From NCBI RefSeq assembly GCF_002902945.1, contig NZ_CP026103.1, positions 744,001-808,000 on the forward strand: DNA of 64,000 nt, in the 5' to 3' direction. Made by a program: the position numbers and the translations under genes. The notes beneath the pieces are model-generated. The model made no database searches and was not told the DNA's origin. It saw nothing but the letters and a program-made list of their open reading frames with translations. Positions 8,508 to 16,572 of the stretch are shown here, in pieces (position 1 is the stretch's first letter; each line of letters opens with the position of its first letter). This DNA comes from Paraburkholderia caribensis (lineage in GTDB: Bacteria; Pseudomonadota; Gammaproteobacteria; Burkholderiales; Burkholderiaceae).

Positions 8508-9557
8508 TCATTGGGCGTTGGCGCCGAAGCGCGGCTGCTGGACGGCATAGAAGCGCGCGCCGCAGTTGCGGCCGCGCGTCACCGAGCACACGATGCCGGG
8601 GTGTTCGCGCGTCGCCGCTCGGGCTGCCGCGAGCGCGTCGTCGGCGTGGCGCGAGCTCTGTACGAATGCGAAGCCCGTCGGGCCCCACGAGCTCTGCCCG
8701 ACACCCGCTGTCTGGTTCGCCGCGATGGCCTGCAAGGCCGCCGCGACGGCGGGGCTGGAATAGACGCCGCCTTGCACGGGCGCGAAGTATTCGCCGATGG
8801 ATTGCTGAACTTCGCTGACGCCGGCGGCGAACGCGTCGAAGTCGCCTTGCGCCATGCCGGGCAGCACGCGCATCAGCAGCTGATGGCAGACGTGTGCGGC
8901 GAGTGTCTGCGGGAAGGGCGGCAGGGCGGCGAGGCCGCGCTTTTCGTCGTCGCCGTGCAGGCCTTCGCGCGTGGTGTCGTCGATCAGCACGATGCGCCAG
9001 TCGTCGGGAAATGGCTGGCGCGCGAGCAGCGGCGGCAAGGCGGCGCGCGTTGCGGTGCCCGCTATGGTACGTCCCGGCCCGCCGTCGACGAGCAACCCGC
9101 CATGATCGAAACCGAGCACGCCGATGCCGGAGCGCGCGCCGCGTCCGAGGCGTTGCGCGAGTTCCGCCGTCGTCGCCGACATCCCCACAAGCCGCGCATA
9201 CGCGGTGCCGACCGCGAGCGCGAGCTGGGTGCCCGAGCCGATGCCGCAATGCGCGCGCGCTGCCTGTTCGAGCTGGACGGAAACGGGCGGCCCGCCATAG
9301 GCGTCGCGCAGCAGCGCAAGATAGCGCTCGATGCGCTCGCGTTGCTCTGCCGTGGTGGCGCCTTCGATCTGCGCGTCGTCGGCGGGCCGCGCGGTGACGC
9401 GCGTGCCGCATCCTTCGATGACCACGCCGACGCTGCCGAACGCGCGTCCAAGCGATCCGCCGGGATCGAGAAAGCCCATGTGGAGCCGGCCGGGCGCCTC
9501 AACGGTGATCGCCGAGATGGCAGGCAGTGTCGACGTGCGTTCGGATGACATCCGCAT
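8508..9557 (-). CDS. Beta-ribofuranosylaminobenzene 5'-phosphate synthase-like protein (GHMP fold)
   Basis: Beta-RFAP synthase joins 4-aminobenzoate to PRPP with loss of CO2, the first committed step of H4MPT synthesis. The 349-residue product has the expected N-terminal EAPGRLHMGFLDPGGSLGR and the GHMP-type glycine-rich loop AHCGIGSGTQLALAVG near residue 122, plus RGARSGIGVLGFDHGGLLVDGG. The length is normal. The start at 9557 has GGAAG about 8 bases upstream. An ATG two codons later is equally open. Presence of this enzyme is a strong marker that the cell makes H4MPT itself. Confidence 0.9.
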   Translation of the reverse strand: MRMSSERTSTLPAISAITVEAPGRLHMGFLDPGGSLGRAFGSVGVVIEGCGTRVTARPADDAQIEGATTAEQRERIERYLALLRDAYGGPPVSVQLEQAARAHCGIGSGTQLALAVGTAYARLVGMSATTAELAQRLGRGARSGIGVLGFDHGGLLVDGGPGRTIAGTATRAALPPLLARQPFPDDWRIVLIDDTTREGLHGDDEKRGLAALPPFPQTLAAHVCHQLLMRVLPGMAQGDFDAFAAGVSEVQQSIGEYFAPVQGGVYSSPAVAAALQAIAANQTAGVGQSSWGPTGFAFVQSSRHADDALAAARAATREHPGIVCSVTRGRNCGARFYAVQQPRFGANAQ

Positions 9558-9753
9558 GCGAGAGCTTCCTTGTCGAGTCGTATGGGCGTGTGGCGGCGCA
9601 ATCGAGCCGCACGGATAAAACGGCACAAGCCCGCGCGGAGCCGCCGCAGCGGCGCGGTTCCGGAGTCAGGCAAGAGCCGTACCACGCGCGACCCGGCGCG
9701 CGACCAGCCAATCTCGCCGCGCGGTCGAGGCCCGGGCCTTCGCGCGAACGGCG

Positions 9754-10140
9754 TCAGCTCTTTGGCGCGTCGTACTTGATGTAGCGGAAGCGCTGATCGT
9801 CGGCAGGCGTGCCTTCCAGCGGGCCGCCTTCCTTGCCCGGCTGCCACCCGATCACTTCTTCGATCTTGCGCGCGAGCGCGAAGTCCTTGTCGGTGATGCC
9901 CTTGGCGGAATGCGTCTTCAGCTTCACGACGACGAACGCATACGAGACCGTCAGATCCGGGTGATGCCACGCCGCTTCGGCAAGATGGCCGACGGTGTTG
10001 ACCACCATCAGCGTGCCTTTCCAGCTTTCCGTGCGGTACTTGCGCCGCAGCCAGCCCTCTTCGAGATACCAGTGCTGCAATGGGCCTTCGAGCTTCTTCT
10101 GGATTTCCTCGTCGGAATACACGTGTTCGCTTTGTGCCAT
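9754..10140 (-). CDS. Pterin-4a-carbinolamine dehydratase-like protein
   Basis: A 128-residue member of the PCD/DCoH family, with the signature AAWHHPDLTVSYAFVVVKL and a following D-x-D/FALARKIEEVIGW. Canonical PCD dehydrates 4a-hydroxy-tetrahydropterin. A homologue in an H4MPT cluster may act on the methanopterin ring or stabilise a reduced pterin, but that is inference. It is the first gene of the minus-strand C1 run and is transcribed away from xoxF across a 375-base intergenic region. The ATG at 10140 follows a GGAGG-type ribosome site. About 196 bases separate it from the next gene. Confidence 0.85.
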   Translation of the reverse strand: MAQSEHVYSDEEIQKKLEGPLQHWYLEEGWLRRKYRTESWKGTLMVVNTVGHLAEAAWHHPDLTVSYAFVVVKLKTHSAKGITDKDFALARKIEEVIGWQPGKEGGPLEGTPADDQRFRYIKYDAPKS

Positions 10141-10515
10141 GACGGACCTCCGCTGGTGTCGAATGGTTGCTGATATGAAGAGCTTAGTGCCCCTGCGTGC
10201 TTTGCAAAGCCCGAATGCCGCCTGACTGCGTGCGCGCACCGGGCGCGGTCCGATGGTTTGCGTATCTGACACAGAATGTCCCGCCGCACGCGGCGAAGCG
10301 GAACATGTTGACGCCGCGGCGCCGCGCAGCGGCGTGTCAGCGCGTGCTGTAGCGACCGGCATGGAATATGCGATCCGCCGTCATACGCATGGGCCGGGCA
10401 ATGGATCCGGCGCAGCAAAGACGTTACCTGCATCCAGCGGCGCGGCTGGAGCGACCCGGTAGCGTGTCATCGGTAACTGGACGGATTCAACCAGTATCAC
10501 CCATCTGGAGGAGAC
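10141..10515. promoter_or_regulatory. Divergent promoter region between the H4MPT run and xoxF
   Basis: This stretch has no gene and must drive the H4MPT run leftward and xoxF rightward. It contains the dyad GACA-N5-TGTC at about 10267-10279, an 8-bp palindrome AACATGTT near 10303-10310, and the GG-N10-GC element described separately. A strong GGAGGAG ribosome site immediately precedes xoxF. The palindromes could be enhancer sites for the AcoR-type activator at the left end. Confidence 0.5.
10356..10373 (+). promoter_or_regulatory. Candidate sigma-54 (-24/-12) promoter for xoxF
   Basis: CCGGCATGGAATATGCGA contains GG and GC exactly 10 bases apart. It compares with the consensus TGGCAC-N5-TTGC as GGCAT at -24 and ATGC at -12. 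Transcription would start about 130 bases before the xoxF ATG. An AcoR-type sigma-54 activator is encoded in the same cluster, which raises its plausibility. The match is imperfect. Confidence 0.4.
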
Positions 10516-12333
10516 ATGAACGTACGCACCCTGGTTCTCGGACTGGCGGTGTTGGTTGCGACGGCGCTGAACTCGTTCCTGGCTTATGCCGATCCGCAGC
10601 TGGACTCGCTAATCAAGAACCCATCTAACTGGGCGGCGCAAGCAGGTGATTATTCCAATCACCGGTACAGCACGCTCAAGCAGATCAACGAAAGTAACGT
10701 CGGCAAACTGCAGGTCGCCTGGACGATGTCGACGGGCGTGTTGCGTGGTCACGAAGGTTCGCCTCTCGTGATCGGCGACACGATGTATATCCACTCGCCG
10801 TTTCCCAACAAGGTCATCGCAATCAACCTGAAGGACCAGACCTTCATCTGGCAATACGAGCCGAAGCAGGACGCATCGGTGATCTCCGTGATGTGCTGCG
10901 ATACCGTGAACCGCGGGCTCGCCTACGGTGACGGCAAGATCTTCCTGCAACAGGCCGACACCAAGCTCGTCGCGCTCAACGCGAAGACGGGCGAAGTGGT
11001 CTGGAGCGCGCAGAACGGCGATCCGAAAGCGGGTGAAACCAACACCAATGCGCCGCACGTATTCGGCGACAAGGTGCTGACGGGCATCTCCGGCGGCGAG
11101 TTCGGCGTGCGCGGCCGTCTGATCGCGTACGACATCAAGACGGGCAAGGAAGCGTGGAAGGCCTATAGCACCGGGCCCGACAACGAGATGCTGCTCGACC
11201 CGCAACAGACGATGACCTGGGCAGACGGCAAGATGCAGCCCGTCGGCGCGGATTCGTCGATCAAGAGCTGGAAGGGCGATCAGTGGAAGCTCGGCGGCGG
11301 CACCACGTGGGGCTGGTATGCGTGGGACCCGAAGCTGAACCTTGTCTACTACGGCACGGGCAATCCGGGCACGTGGAACCCGACGCAGCGTCCCGGCGAC
11401 AACAAGTGGTCGATGTCGATCTTCGCGCGCGACCTGAATACGGGCAAGGCGAAGTGGGTCTATCAGATGACGCCGCACGACGAATGGGACTATGACGGCG
11501 TCAACGAAATGATCCTCTCCGACATTTCGATCAACGGCAAGAAGACGCCTGCCATCGTTCACTTCGACCGCAACGGCTTCGGCTATACGCTGAACCGCGA
11601 GACGGGCGAACTGCTGGTCGCGCAGAAGTACGACCCGGCCGTGAACTGGGCGGACAGCGTCGATCTGAAGAGCGGCCTGCCGATTCGCAACGCCTCGTAC
11701 TCGACGCAGAAAGCCGGTCCCGATCACAACGTCAAGGGCATCTGCCCGGCGGCGTTGGGCTCGAAGGATCAACAGCCGGCCGCGTTCGATCCATCGTCGA
11801 ACCTGTTCCTCGTGCCGACCAACCACGTCTGCATGGACTACGAGCCGTTCGATGTCGACTACGTGTCCGGCCAGCCGTATGTGGGCGCGACGCTGTCGAT
11901 GTTTCCCGGTCCGAACGAGAAGGGCGCGATGGGTAACTTCATCGCGTGGGATGCTTCGAAGGGCAAGATCGTCTGGTCCAAGCCGGAACGTTTCTCGGTG
12001 TGGTCGGGCGCGCTGGCGACGGCAGGCGGCATCGTCTTCTACGGCACGCTGGAAGGCTACATCAAGGCAGTGCGGATCAAGGACGGCAAGGAACTGTGGA
12101 AGTTCAAGACGCCGTCGGGGATCATCGGCAACGTCTTTACGTATCAGTATCAGGGCAAGCAGTTCGTCGGCGTGTATTCGGGCATCGGCGGCTGGGCGGG
12201 CATCGGCATGGCGGCCGGCCTGCAGAAGTCGACGGAAGGCCTCGGCGCCGTGGGCGGCTATCGCGAGCTGGCGAAGTACACCGCGCTCGGCGGCACGCTG
12301 TTTATCTTCGCCATTCCGGGCGGGAACGGCTGA
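10516..12333 (+). CDS. xoxF: XoxF-type lanthanide-dependent PQQ methanol dehydrogenase
   Basis: Periplasmic quinoprotein oxidising methanol to formaldehyde (or on to formate) with electrons passed to a cytochrome c. The 605-residue precursor has a Sec signal peptide ending near Ala25. The eight-bladed propeller carries the vicinal Cys127-Cys128, Glu195 in ISGGEFG, Asn283 in GTGNPG and the decisive HDEWDYDG: Asp325 is the catalytic position and Asp327 is the extra Asp that marks rare-earth binding (calcium-type MxaF has Ala there). No mxaI-like small subunit follows, as expected for XoxF. It heads the operon with xoxG and xoxJ. Confidence 0.97.
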   Translation: MNVRTLVLGLAVLVATALNSFLAYADPQLDSLIKNPSNWAAQAGDYSNHRYSTLKQINESNVGKLQVAWTMSTGVLRGHEGSPLVIGDTMYIHSPFPNKVIAINLKDQTFIWQYEPKQDASVISVMCCDTVNRGLAYGDGKIFLQQADTKLVALNAKTGEVVWSAQNGDPKAGETNTNAPHVFGDKVLTGISGGEFGVRGRLIAYDIKTGKEAWKAYSTGPDNEMLLDPQQTMTWADGKMQPVGADSSIKSWKGDQWKLGGGTTWGWYAWDPKLNLVYYGTGNPGTWNPTQRPGDNKWSMSIFARDLNTGKAKWVYQMTPHDEWDYDGVNEMILSDISINGKKTPAIVHFDRNGFGYTLNRETGELLVAQKYDPAVNWADSVDLKSGLPIRNASYSTQKAGPDHNVKGICPAALGSKDQQPAAFDPSSNLFLVPTNHVCMDYEPFDVDYVSGQPYVGATLSMFPGPNEKGAMGNFIAWDASKGKIVWSKPERFSVWSGALATAGGIVFYGTLEGYIKAVRIKDGKELWKFKTPSGIIGNVFTYQYQGKQFVGVYSGIGGWAGIGMAAGLQKSTEGLGAVGGYRELAKYTALGGTLFIFAIPGGNG

Positions 12334-12388
12334 TACGGCCTGAGCGTTGCAGCGGTTTTCAACAGCCGTTTCGCAGCAGCAGTGACGT

Positions 12389-12419
12389 AGCCGGAGACGC
12401 CCGTACGCGGTCTTCGGCT
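12389..12419 (+). terminator. Hairpin between xoxF and xoxG
   Basis: AGCCGGAGAC and GTCTTCGGCT pair at 9 of 10 positions around an 11-base loop in the 191-base gap after xoxF. There is no following T run. It may stabilise the xoxF message or attenuate transcription into xoxG rather than end it fully. Confidence 0.4.
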
Positions 12420-12524
12420 CCGAACAGAAGTGGCGTGCGGCACGTTGCAGATGCGATGCGCCGCATGGCGGTCCGGTTGTGCATGAACAGCAGCTTCAAA
12501 CGAAATGATTAGGGAGACGAACGC

Positions 12525-12965
12525 ATGAAAGGCCGTGTTGTGCTGTCGCTTGCAGGCGCGTTACTGGCGTTGAGCGCTTTACCTGTTGTCATGAGCAATA
12601 GCTGGGGACAATCGTCTGACGCGCCTCCCCAGGCCCAGAAGGTTGCGTATAAGGTGGTCGACGGCAACAAGGTCGACAGCGATACGCTGATGGGATGGAA
12701 AACCTGGCGCGCGCTCGCCTGCGAACGCTGCCACGGCGCGAAGCAGGAAGGCCTTGTCGGTCCGTCGCTGATCGATGCGTTCAAGACGCTCGACAAGAAC
12801 GAGTTTCATCGCACGGTGTTCGGCGGACGTGTCGACAAAGGCATGCCCGATTTCAGTTCGAGTCAGATGATGCAGAAGAACTGGGAGAACCTCTTCGCCT
12901 ACCTGAAGGGCCGCTCCGACGGCTCGATCAAGCCCGGCGATCTGCAGGCGATCGATGCGAAGTGA
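12525..12965 (+). CDS. xoxG: XoxG-like c-type cytochrome, electron acceptor of XoxF
   Basis: A 146-residue secreted monohaem cytochrome c. It has a signal peptide of about 29 residues, a haem-binding ACERCHGAKQ near residue 66, and a plausible axial Met in DKGMPDF near residue 105. Its place directly after xoxF and before xoxJ fits XoxG, which takes electrons from the PQQ enzyme in the periplasm. Divergence among XoxG proteins is high, so the assignment rests on context plus the single CxxCH. Confidence 0.88.
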   Translation: MKGRVVLSLAGALLALSALPVVMSNSWGQSSDAPPQAQKVAYKVVDGNKVDSDTLMGWKTWRALACERCHGAKQEGLVGPSLIDAFKTLDKNEFHRTVFGGRVDKGMPDFSSSQMMQKNWENLFAYLKGRSDGSIKPGDLQAIDAK

Positions 12966-13054
12966 CGATAAAGTCGAGCGATGAGCATGACGTGCCGCGA
13001 TGCCATGCATCGCATCGCGCCGCCAGTCGCATGACGCCAACCCGGGAGACCTCG

Positions 13055-13969
13055 ATGACCGATCGCAGAAGTTCCGCCGTCCATGCCGTGTGTGCGATGC
13101 TGGCGCTGTGCTGGGCATGCGCCGGCGGGCCGTCAGCCCGGGCGCAAGGCGCACCTGCGCCGAATCTGCCGAACAACGACGGCGCGGACAAGGTGCTGCG
13201 GGTGTGCGCCGATCCGAACAACATGCCGCTGTCGAACGACAAGGGCGAGGGCTTCGAGAACAAGATCGCGGCCGCGATGGCCAAAGATTTCGGCTACAAG
13301 CTCGAATACACGTACTTCCCGCAGCGCATGGGCTTCGTGCGCCATACGTTGCGCGACAAGGTGGACAACAGCGATCAGTTCAAATGCGACCTGATCATCG
13401 GCGTGCCGCATGGTTACGACATGACGTCGACGACGCGACCGTGGCTGCATTCCACTTACGCGATGGTGTTCATCAAGCGCCCCGAGTTCGCGAACATCAA
13501 CGCACCCGCCGATCTGTTGAAGCTGCCGCCCGATCAGCTGAAAAAGCTGAAGCTCGGCATTTTCTCGCAGACACCCGCCGTCGACTGGCTGCTGAACAAC
13601 AACCTGATCGACCAGGCCGTGTCGTATCGCGCGCAAAGCGGCGACCCGAATGCGTTTCCGGGCGAGATGATCCAGCACGATCTGGCGCAGGGCAATGTCG
13701 ACGTGGTGTTCGTCTGGGGACCGATTGCGGGCTACTTCGCGAAGCAGGCCAGCGATCGCGTGAAGCTCGTGCCGTTCCCGCCGCAGCCGGGCATCCGTTT
13801 CGATTATGAAATCTCGATGGGCGTGCGCTACGGCGAGAAGGCGTGGCACGACAAGATCGACCAGTGGATCGCAACCCATCAGGACACGATCGACAAGATT
13901 CTCGCCAGCTATGAAGTGCCGCTCTTGCCGCTCGCGAGCGCGCCCGTTGCGTCGGATGCGCCGAAATGA
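13055..13969 (+). CDS. xoxJ: XoxJ-like periplasmic substrate-binding-fold protein
   Basis: A 304-residue precursor with a signal peptide (MLALCWACAGGPSARAQ) and a type-2 periplasmic binding fold: LRVCADPNNMPLSNDKGEGFENKIA, then DLIIGVPHGYDM and VDVVFVWGPIAGYFA. XoxJ/MxaJ proteins are needed for activity of the associated methanol dehydrogenase and are thought to help maturation. An ABC importer partner is absent, as expected for XoxJ. The start at 13055 follows GGGAGA. A longer in-frame extension to 12695 is rejected because it overlaps xoxG and would bury the signal peptide. Confidence 0.9.
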   Translation: MTDRRSSAVHAVCAMLALCWACAGGPSARAQGAPAPNLPNNDGADKVLRVCADPNNMPLSNDKGEGFENKIAAAMAKDFGYKLEYTYFPQRMGFVRHTLRDKVDNSDQFKCDLIIGVPHGYDMTSTTRPWLHSTYAMVFIKRPEFANINAPADLLKLPPDQLKKLKLGIFSQTPAVDWLLNNNLIDQAVSYRAQSGDPNAFPGEMIQHDLAQGNVDVVFVWGPIAGYFAKQASDRVKLVPFPPQPGIRFDYEISMGVRYGEKAWHDKIDQWIATHQDTIDKILASYEVPLLPLASAPVASDAPK

Positions 13970-14790
13970 CGGGCGCTTCGGCAGCGGACGCACGGCTTGG
14001 CACGCGTGCGTTCGCGATGCGTCGCGTGGCCGCGGTGGCGGCGCTCGTGCTGTGGCTGAACTCGCCGCACGCGGCGCGCGCAGCCGATGCCGCCAGCGCA
14101 GCGAGCGGCCCGAGCGCACCTGGCGCACCCGCCACGCCCATCGCGCCCGCCGAGAAACTGCTGTTTCTCACGCCGCATTTGCAGGGTGTCGCGTCGCAGA
14201 CCGAGCTCGACTATTCGCTTGTCGTTTCCGCGCCGCCTGAGAAGCAGACGGACAGGGTCCGCGTGCTCGTCGCGAGTGCGGGCAATGCGAACGGCGACGC
14301 CACCGTCAGCGATGCGAGCGGCAAGGTGCAGTTGCCGGACAACCTGCCCTGCAACCCGGTGATCCTGTATTTTCTCGAGCGCGATATCGCGGGGATGGAG
14401 CAGGCGACGGGCGGCCAGCGGCGCTATTTCCAGCAGCGCGTGCGGCTGGCGCTCGCGGCGTCGCCGGCCATTACGGACGCCACCATACAGGTCGACGGCA
14501 AGCCTGTGAAGGCGCGCAAGATCGTGATCCAGCCGTATCTGCACGATCCGAACGCGCAGCGCTTTCCGAAGTTCACGAGCAAGCGTTACACGTTCGTGCT
14601 CGCCGACGGCGTGCCGGGCGGCGTGTTCTTGCTGCGTACCGATGTACCCGGCGACAACGACGATTTCGCGCATCCGTTGAAGACGGAGTCGTTGAGCTAC
14701 GAAGGCTCGCTGCGCAAGCTGTCGCCGCCTGCGCACGGCACGCCGACGTCGCCTGCGGCACCGCCTGCCGGACCGCGCGCGAGCCGCTGA
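13966..14790 (+). CDS. Uncharacterised secreted protein coupled to xoxJ
   Basis: The ATG at 13966 overlaps the xoxJ stop as ATGA, so the protein is almost surely part of the xox operon. An inner ATG at 14017 begins a better signal peptide (MRRVAAVAALVLWLNSP...AARA). After a low-complexity Ala/Pro/Ser linker the mature part has LLFLTPHLQGV, LPCNPVILYFLERDIAGM and KIVIQPYLHDPNAQRFP, and it ends in a Pro-rich tail. No catalytic motif is evident and I do not recognise a family. The context suggests a periplasmic accessory factor for XoxF, its metal or its cytochrome. Confidence 0.78.
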   Translation: MTGASAADARLGTRAFAMRRVAAVAALVLWLNSPHAARAADAASAASGPSAPGAPATPIAPAEKLLFLTPHLQGVASQTELDYSLVVSAPPEKQTDRVRVLVASAGNANGDATVSDASGKVQLPDNLPCNPVILYFLERDIAGMEQATGGQRRYFQQRVRLALAASPAITDATIQVDGKPVKARKIVIQPYLHDPNAQRFPKFTSKRYTFVLADGVPGGVFLLRTDVPGDNDDFAHPLKTESLSYEGSLRKLSPPAHGTPTSPAAPPAGPRASR

Positions 14791-14857
14791 ACCGGTCGAT
14801 ATCGCTGCGTGGCGGCGGGCGCCTGCCGCCCCTTGTCACGCCCATGGACATTGCCAC

Positions 14858-15844
14858 ATGAACCTGATCCGCTCGCTGACGCTCAGGCAACTGCAGATTT
14901 TCGTGATCGCGAGCCGGCTGCCGAGTTTTGCGCGTGCGGCGGAAGAACTGCATCTGACGCAGCCGGCCGTATCGATGCAGATTCGGCAACTGGAGGAAGC
15001 TATCGGCATGCCGCTGTTCGAGCGGATCGCGCGGCGCCTCAGTCTGACGGAAGCGGGCGAGCGTCTGTCGCATCACGCGAGTCGGATTCTCGGCGAGATC
15101 AAGGACGCGGAAGACACGATGATTTCGCTGGCGCAGGCGGATAGCGGGTCGATCACGGTCAGCATCGTGAGTTCGGCGACTTACTTCGCGCCCAAACTGC
15201 TCGCGCGGTATTCGAAGCAGTATCCGAAGGTGGATGTGCATTTTTCTGTCGGCAATCGCGAGACGTTGTTGCGGCTCTTGCAGGACAACGCGACGGATCT
15301 CGCGATCATGGGCAGGCCGCCGCCTGAGTTGGGGACGACGGCTGAGCCGCTTGCTTATCATCCGCATGTGATCATTGCGCCGGTTACGCATCCTTTGCGC
15401 GATGCGCGGCGGTTTGATTTACAGGAACTGGCGGGGGATACGTTTTTGTTGCGTGAGCCGGGGTCGGGGACGCGGGCGGTGGCCGAGCATACGTTTCGGC
15501 AGCATCTTTTTACACCTTCGCGGTGTGTGACGCTTGGGAGCAATGAGACTATCAAGCAGGCTGTGATGGCCGGGATGGGGGTGAGCCTGATTTCATTGCA
15601 TACGCTTGGGCTTGAATTGCGGACGGGGGAGATTGCGTTGCTCGATGTGAACGGGACGCCCGTTGAGCGTACGTGGCAGATCGTGCATCTGGCTTCCAAG
15701 CAGTTGTCGCCGACTTGTGTCATGTTCAGGCGGTTTTTGCTTGAGCATGCGGAGCCGTTTCTTGAGGAGGAGTATTTTGAATTGGTCGGGGGGTTGTCGT
15801 CTGCGACGGCCAGGCGGGGGCGTTCGGCGAAAGTTGTGGTTTGA
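14858..15844 (+). CDS. LysR-family regulator resembling CbbR/CfxR
   Basis: A 328-residue LysR protein. The N-terminal HTH (LRQLQIFVIASRLPSFARAAEELHLTQPAVSMQIRQLE is split here only for description) and the effector domain show stretches typical of CbbR, the activator of Calvin-cycle operons: NRETLLRLLQDNATDLAIMG, FLLREPGSGTRAVAEH and GSNETIKQAVMAGMGVSL. CbbR senses metabolites such as RuBP or NADPH. No cbb gene lies in the window. Here it follows the xox operon in the same direction, which suggests coordination of methanol oxidation with CO2 fixation or control of xox itself. The target is inferred. Confidence 0.88.
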   Translation: MNLIRSLTLRQLQIFVIASRLPSFARAAEELHLTQPAVSMQIRQLEEAIGMPLFERIARRLSLTEAGERLSHHASRILGEIKDAEDTMISLAQADSGSITVSIVSSATYFAPKLLARYSKQYPKVDVHFSVGNRETLLRLLQDNATDLAIMGRPPPELGTTAEPLAYHPHVIIAPVTHPLRDARRFDLQELAGDTFLLREPGSGTRAVAEHTFRQHLFTPSRCVTLGSNETIKQAVMAGMGVSLISLHTLGLELRTGEIALLDVNGTPVERTWQIVHLASKQLSPTCVMFRRFLLEHAEPFLEEEYFELVGGLSSATARRGRSAKVVV

Positions 15845-15883
15845 AGGGGTTTTTGTCTGCGACGCTGGGAGGGGTGATTTGGG

Positions 15884-15984
15884 TTTGCGCTGGTATTCGC
15901 GTTTGGGCGTTTGCCTTTGCGCTGGCATCCGCGAATTGGCTTTGCGCCTGGCATCCGCGAATGGGCTTTGCGCTGGCATCCGCG
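15884..15984 (+). repeat. Four degenerate copies of an 18-bp unit in the left arm
   Basis: The unit TTTGCGCTGGCATCCGCG or a close variant starts at about 15884, 15916, 15941 and 15967. Two inverted copies occur near 16617-16634 and 16679-16696 in the right arm. This shows local duplication within the palindromic element. Confidence 0.85.
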
Positions 15985-16027
15985 TTACGTTATCTAGCTT
16001 CAGGCGTCGCCCCTGTGCGGGGCGGCA

Positions 16028-16061
16028 CCTACTTTTCTTTGCCGCCGCAAAGAAAAGTAGG
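16028..16061. repeat. Perfect 15-bp stem hairpin, left copy
   Basis: CCTACTTTTCTTTGC and GCAAAGAAAAGTAGG flank a four-base loop (CGCC). A GC-rich hairpin (CGCCCC-TGTGC-GGGGCG) lies immediately before it. The same structure recurs inverted at 16539-16572. Confidence 0.95.
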
Positions 16062-16230
16062 CAAAAGAAAGCGGCTCACACCGCCAGCCCGTGTTCTTAT
16101 CCACGGGCCCCCAACGGCCCCACACTTCACACGCCCGTGCCCTGGGTAGTGCCCGTTGCCAACGCTTCGAATGAACGCCTCACCCACTTCAAACACCCGT
16201 ACATGAGCCAGCGGCAGCGAATGGTATCCG

Positions 16231-16367
16231 CCGCCCAGGTGGCAAACTGTGTGTAGGTTGTCGCGTCGTATGGCTTGGCGCTCTTACAAGGTGGGATGCG
16301 TGCGCTATCGGTCCGGAGTGGTGCGCGTATGGCGCGAAAGCCTACACACAGTTTGCCACCTGGGCGG
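16231..16367. repeat. Perfect 27-bp inverted pair around the centre of the element
   Basis: Bases 16231-16257 and 16341-16367 are exact reverse complements (core CAGGTGGCAAACTGTGTG and its complement). The 83-base centre between them is unique in the window. The outer flanks of both arms are also similar, with mismatches, for about 90 more bases. Confidence 0.95.
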
Positions 16368-16538
16368 CGGTGGACTGTCTTGCGCGGCATGCTGAAATAC
16401 GGGTGTGTGAAGCGGGTGAGGCGCTCATTCAGAACGTTGGCAACGAACGTGGGTCACGTGATTGCCGTGTGAAGCGTAAGAACCTGTGGGGGCCCTCAGG
16501 CAAGTATTAGCGCTGGCGGTGTGAGCCGCTTTCTTTTG

Positions 16539-16572
16539 CCTACTTTTCTTTGCGGCGGCAAAGAAAAGTAGG
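16539..16572. repeat. Perfect 15-bp stem hairpin, right copy
   Basis: Same stem as the left copy (16028-16061) with loop GGCG, placed in inverted orientation and followed by the same GC-rich hairpin. In an RNA it would fold strongly and could end transcripts running from cstA-ybdD. Confidence 0.95.

Noticed and set aside
10176..10200. Sigma-54-like GG-N10-GC on the minus strand before the pterin dehydratase gene
   Set aside because: The GG and GC fit only by spacing. The surrounding bases (GGGCT, AAGC) are far from consensus.
10516..12333. Calcium-type MxaF methanol dehydrogenase
   Set aside because: The extra Asp at position 327, two residues after the catalytic Asp, and the absence of an mxaI-like small subunit gene argue for XoxF.
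12695..13054. N-terminal extension of the xoxJ frame
   Set aside because: It overlaps xoxG and lacks a ribosome site. The signal peptide begins only at 13055.
15884..15984. CRISPR array from the repeated 18-bp units
   Set aside because: The copies are degenerate, spacing is irregular (about 25-32 bases start to start), spacers are shorter than needed and no cas genes are present.
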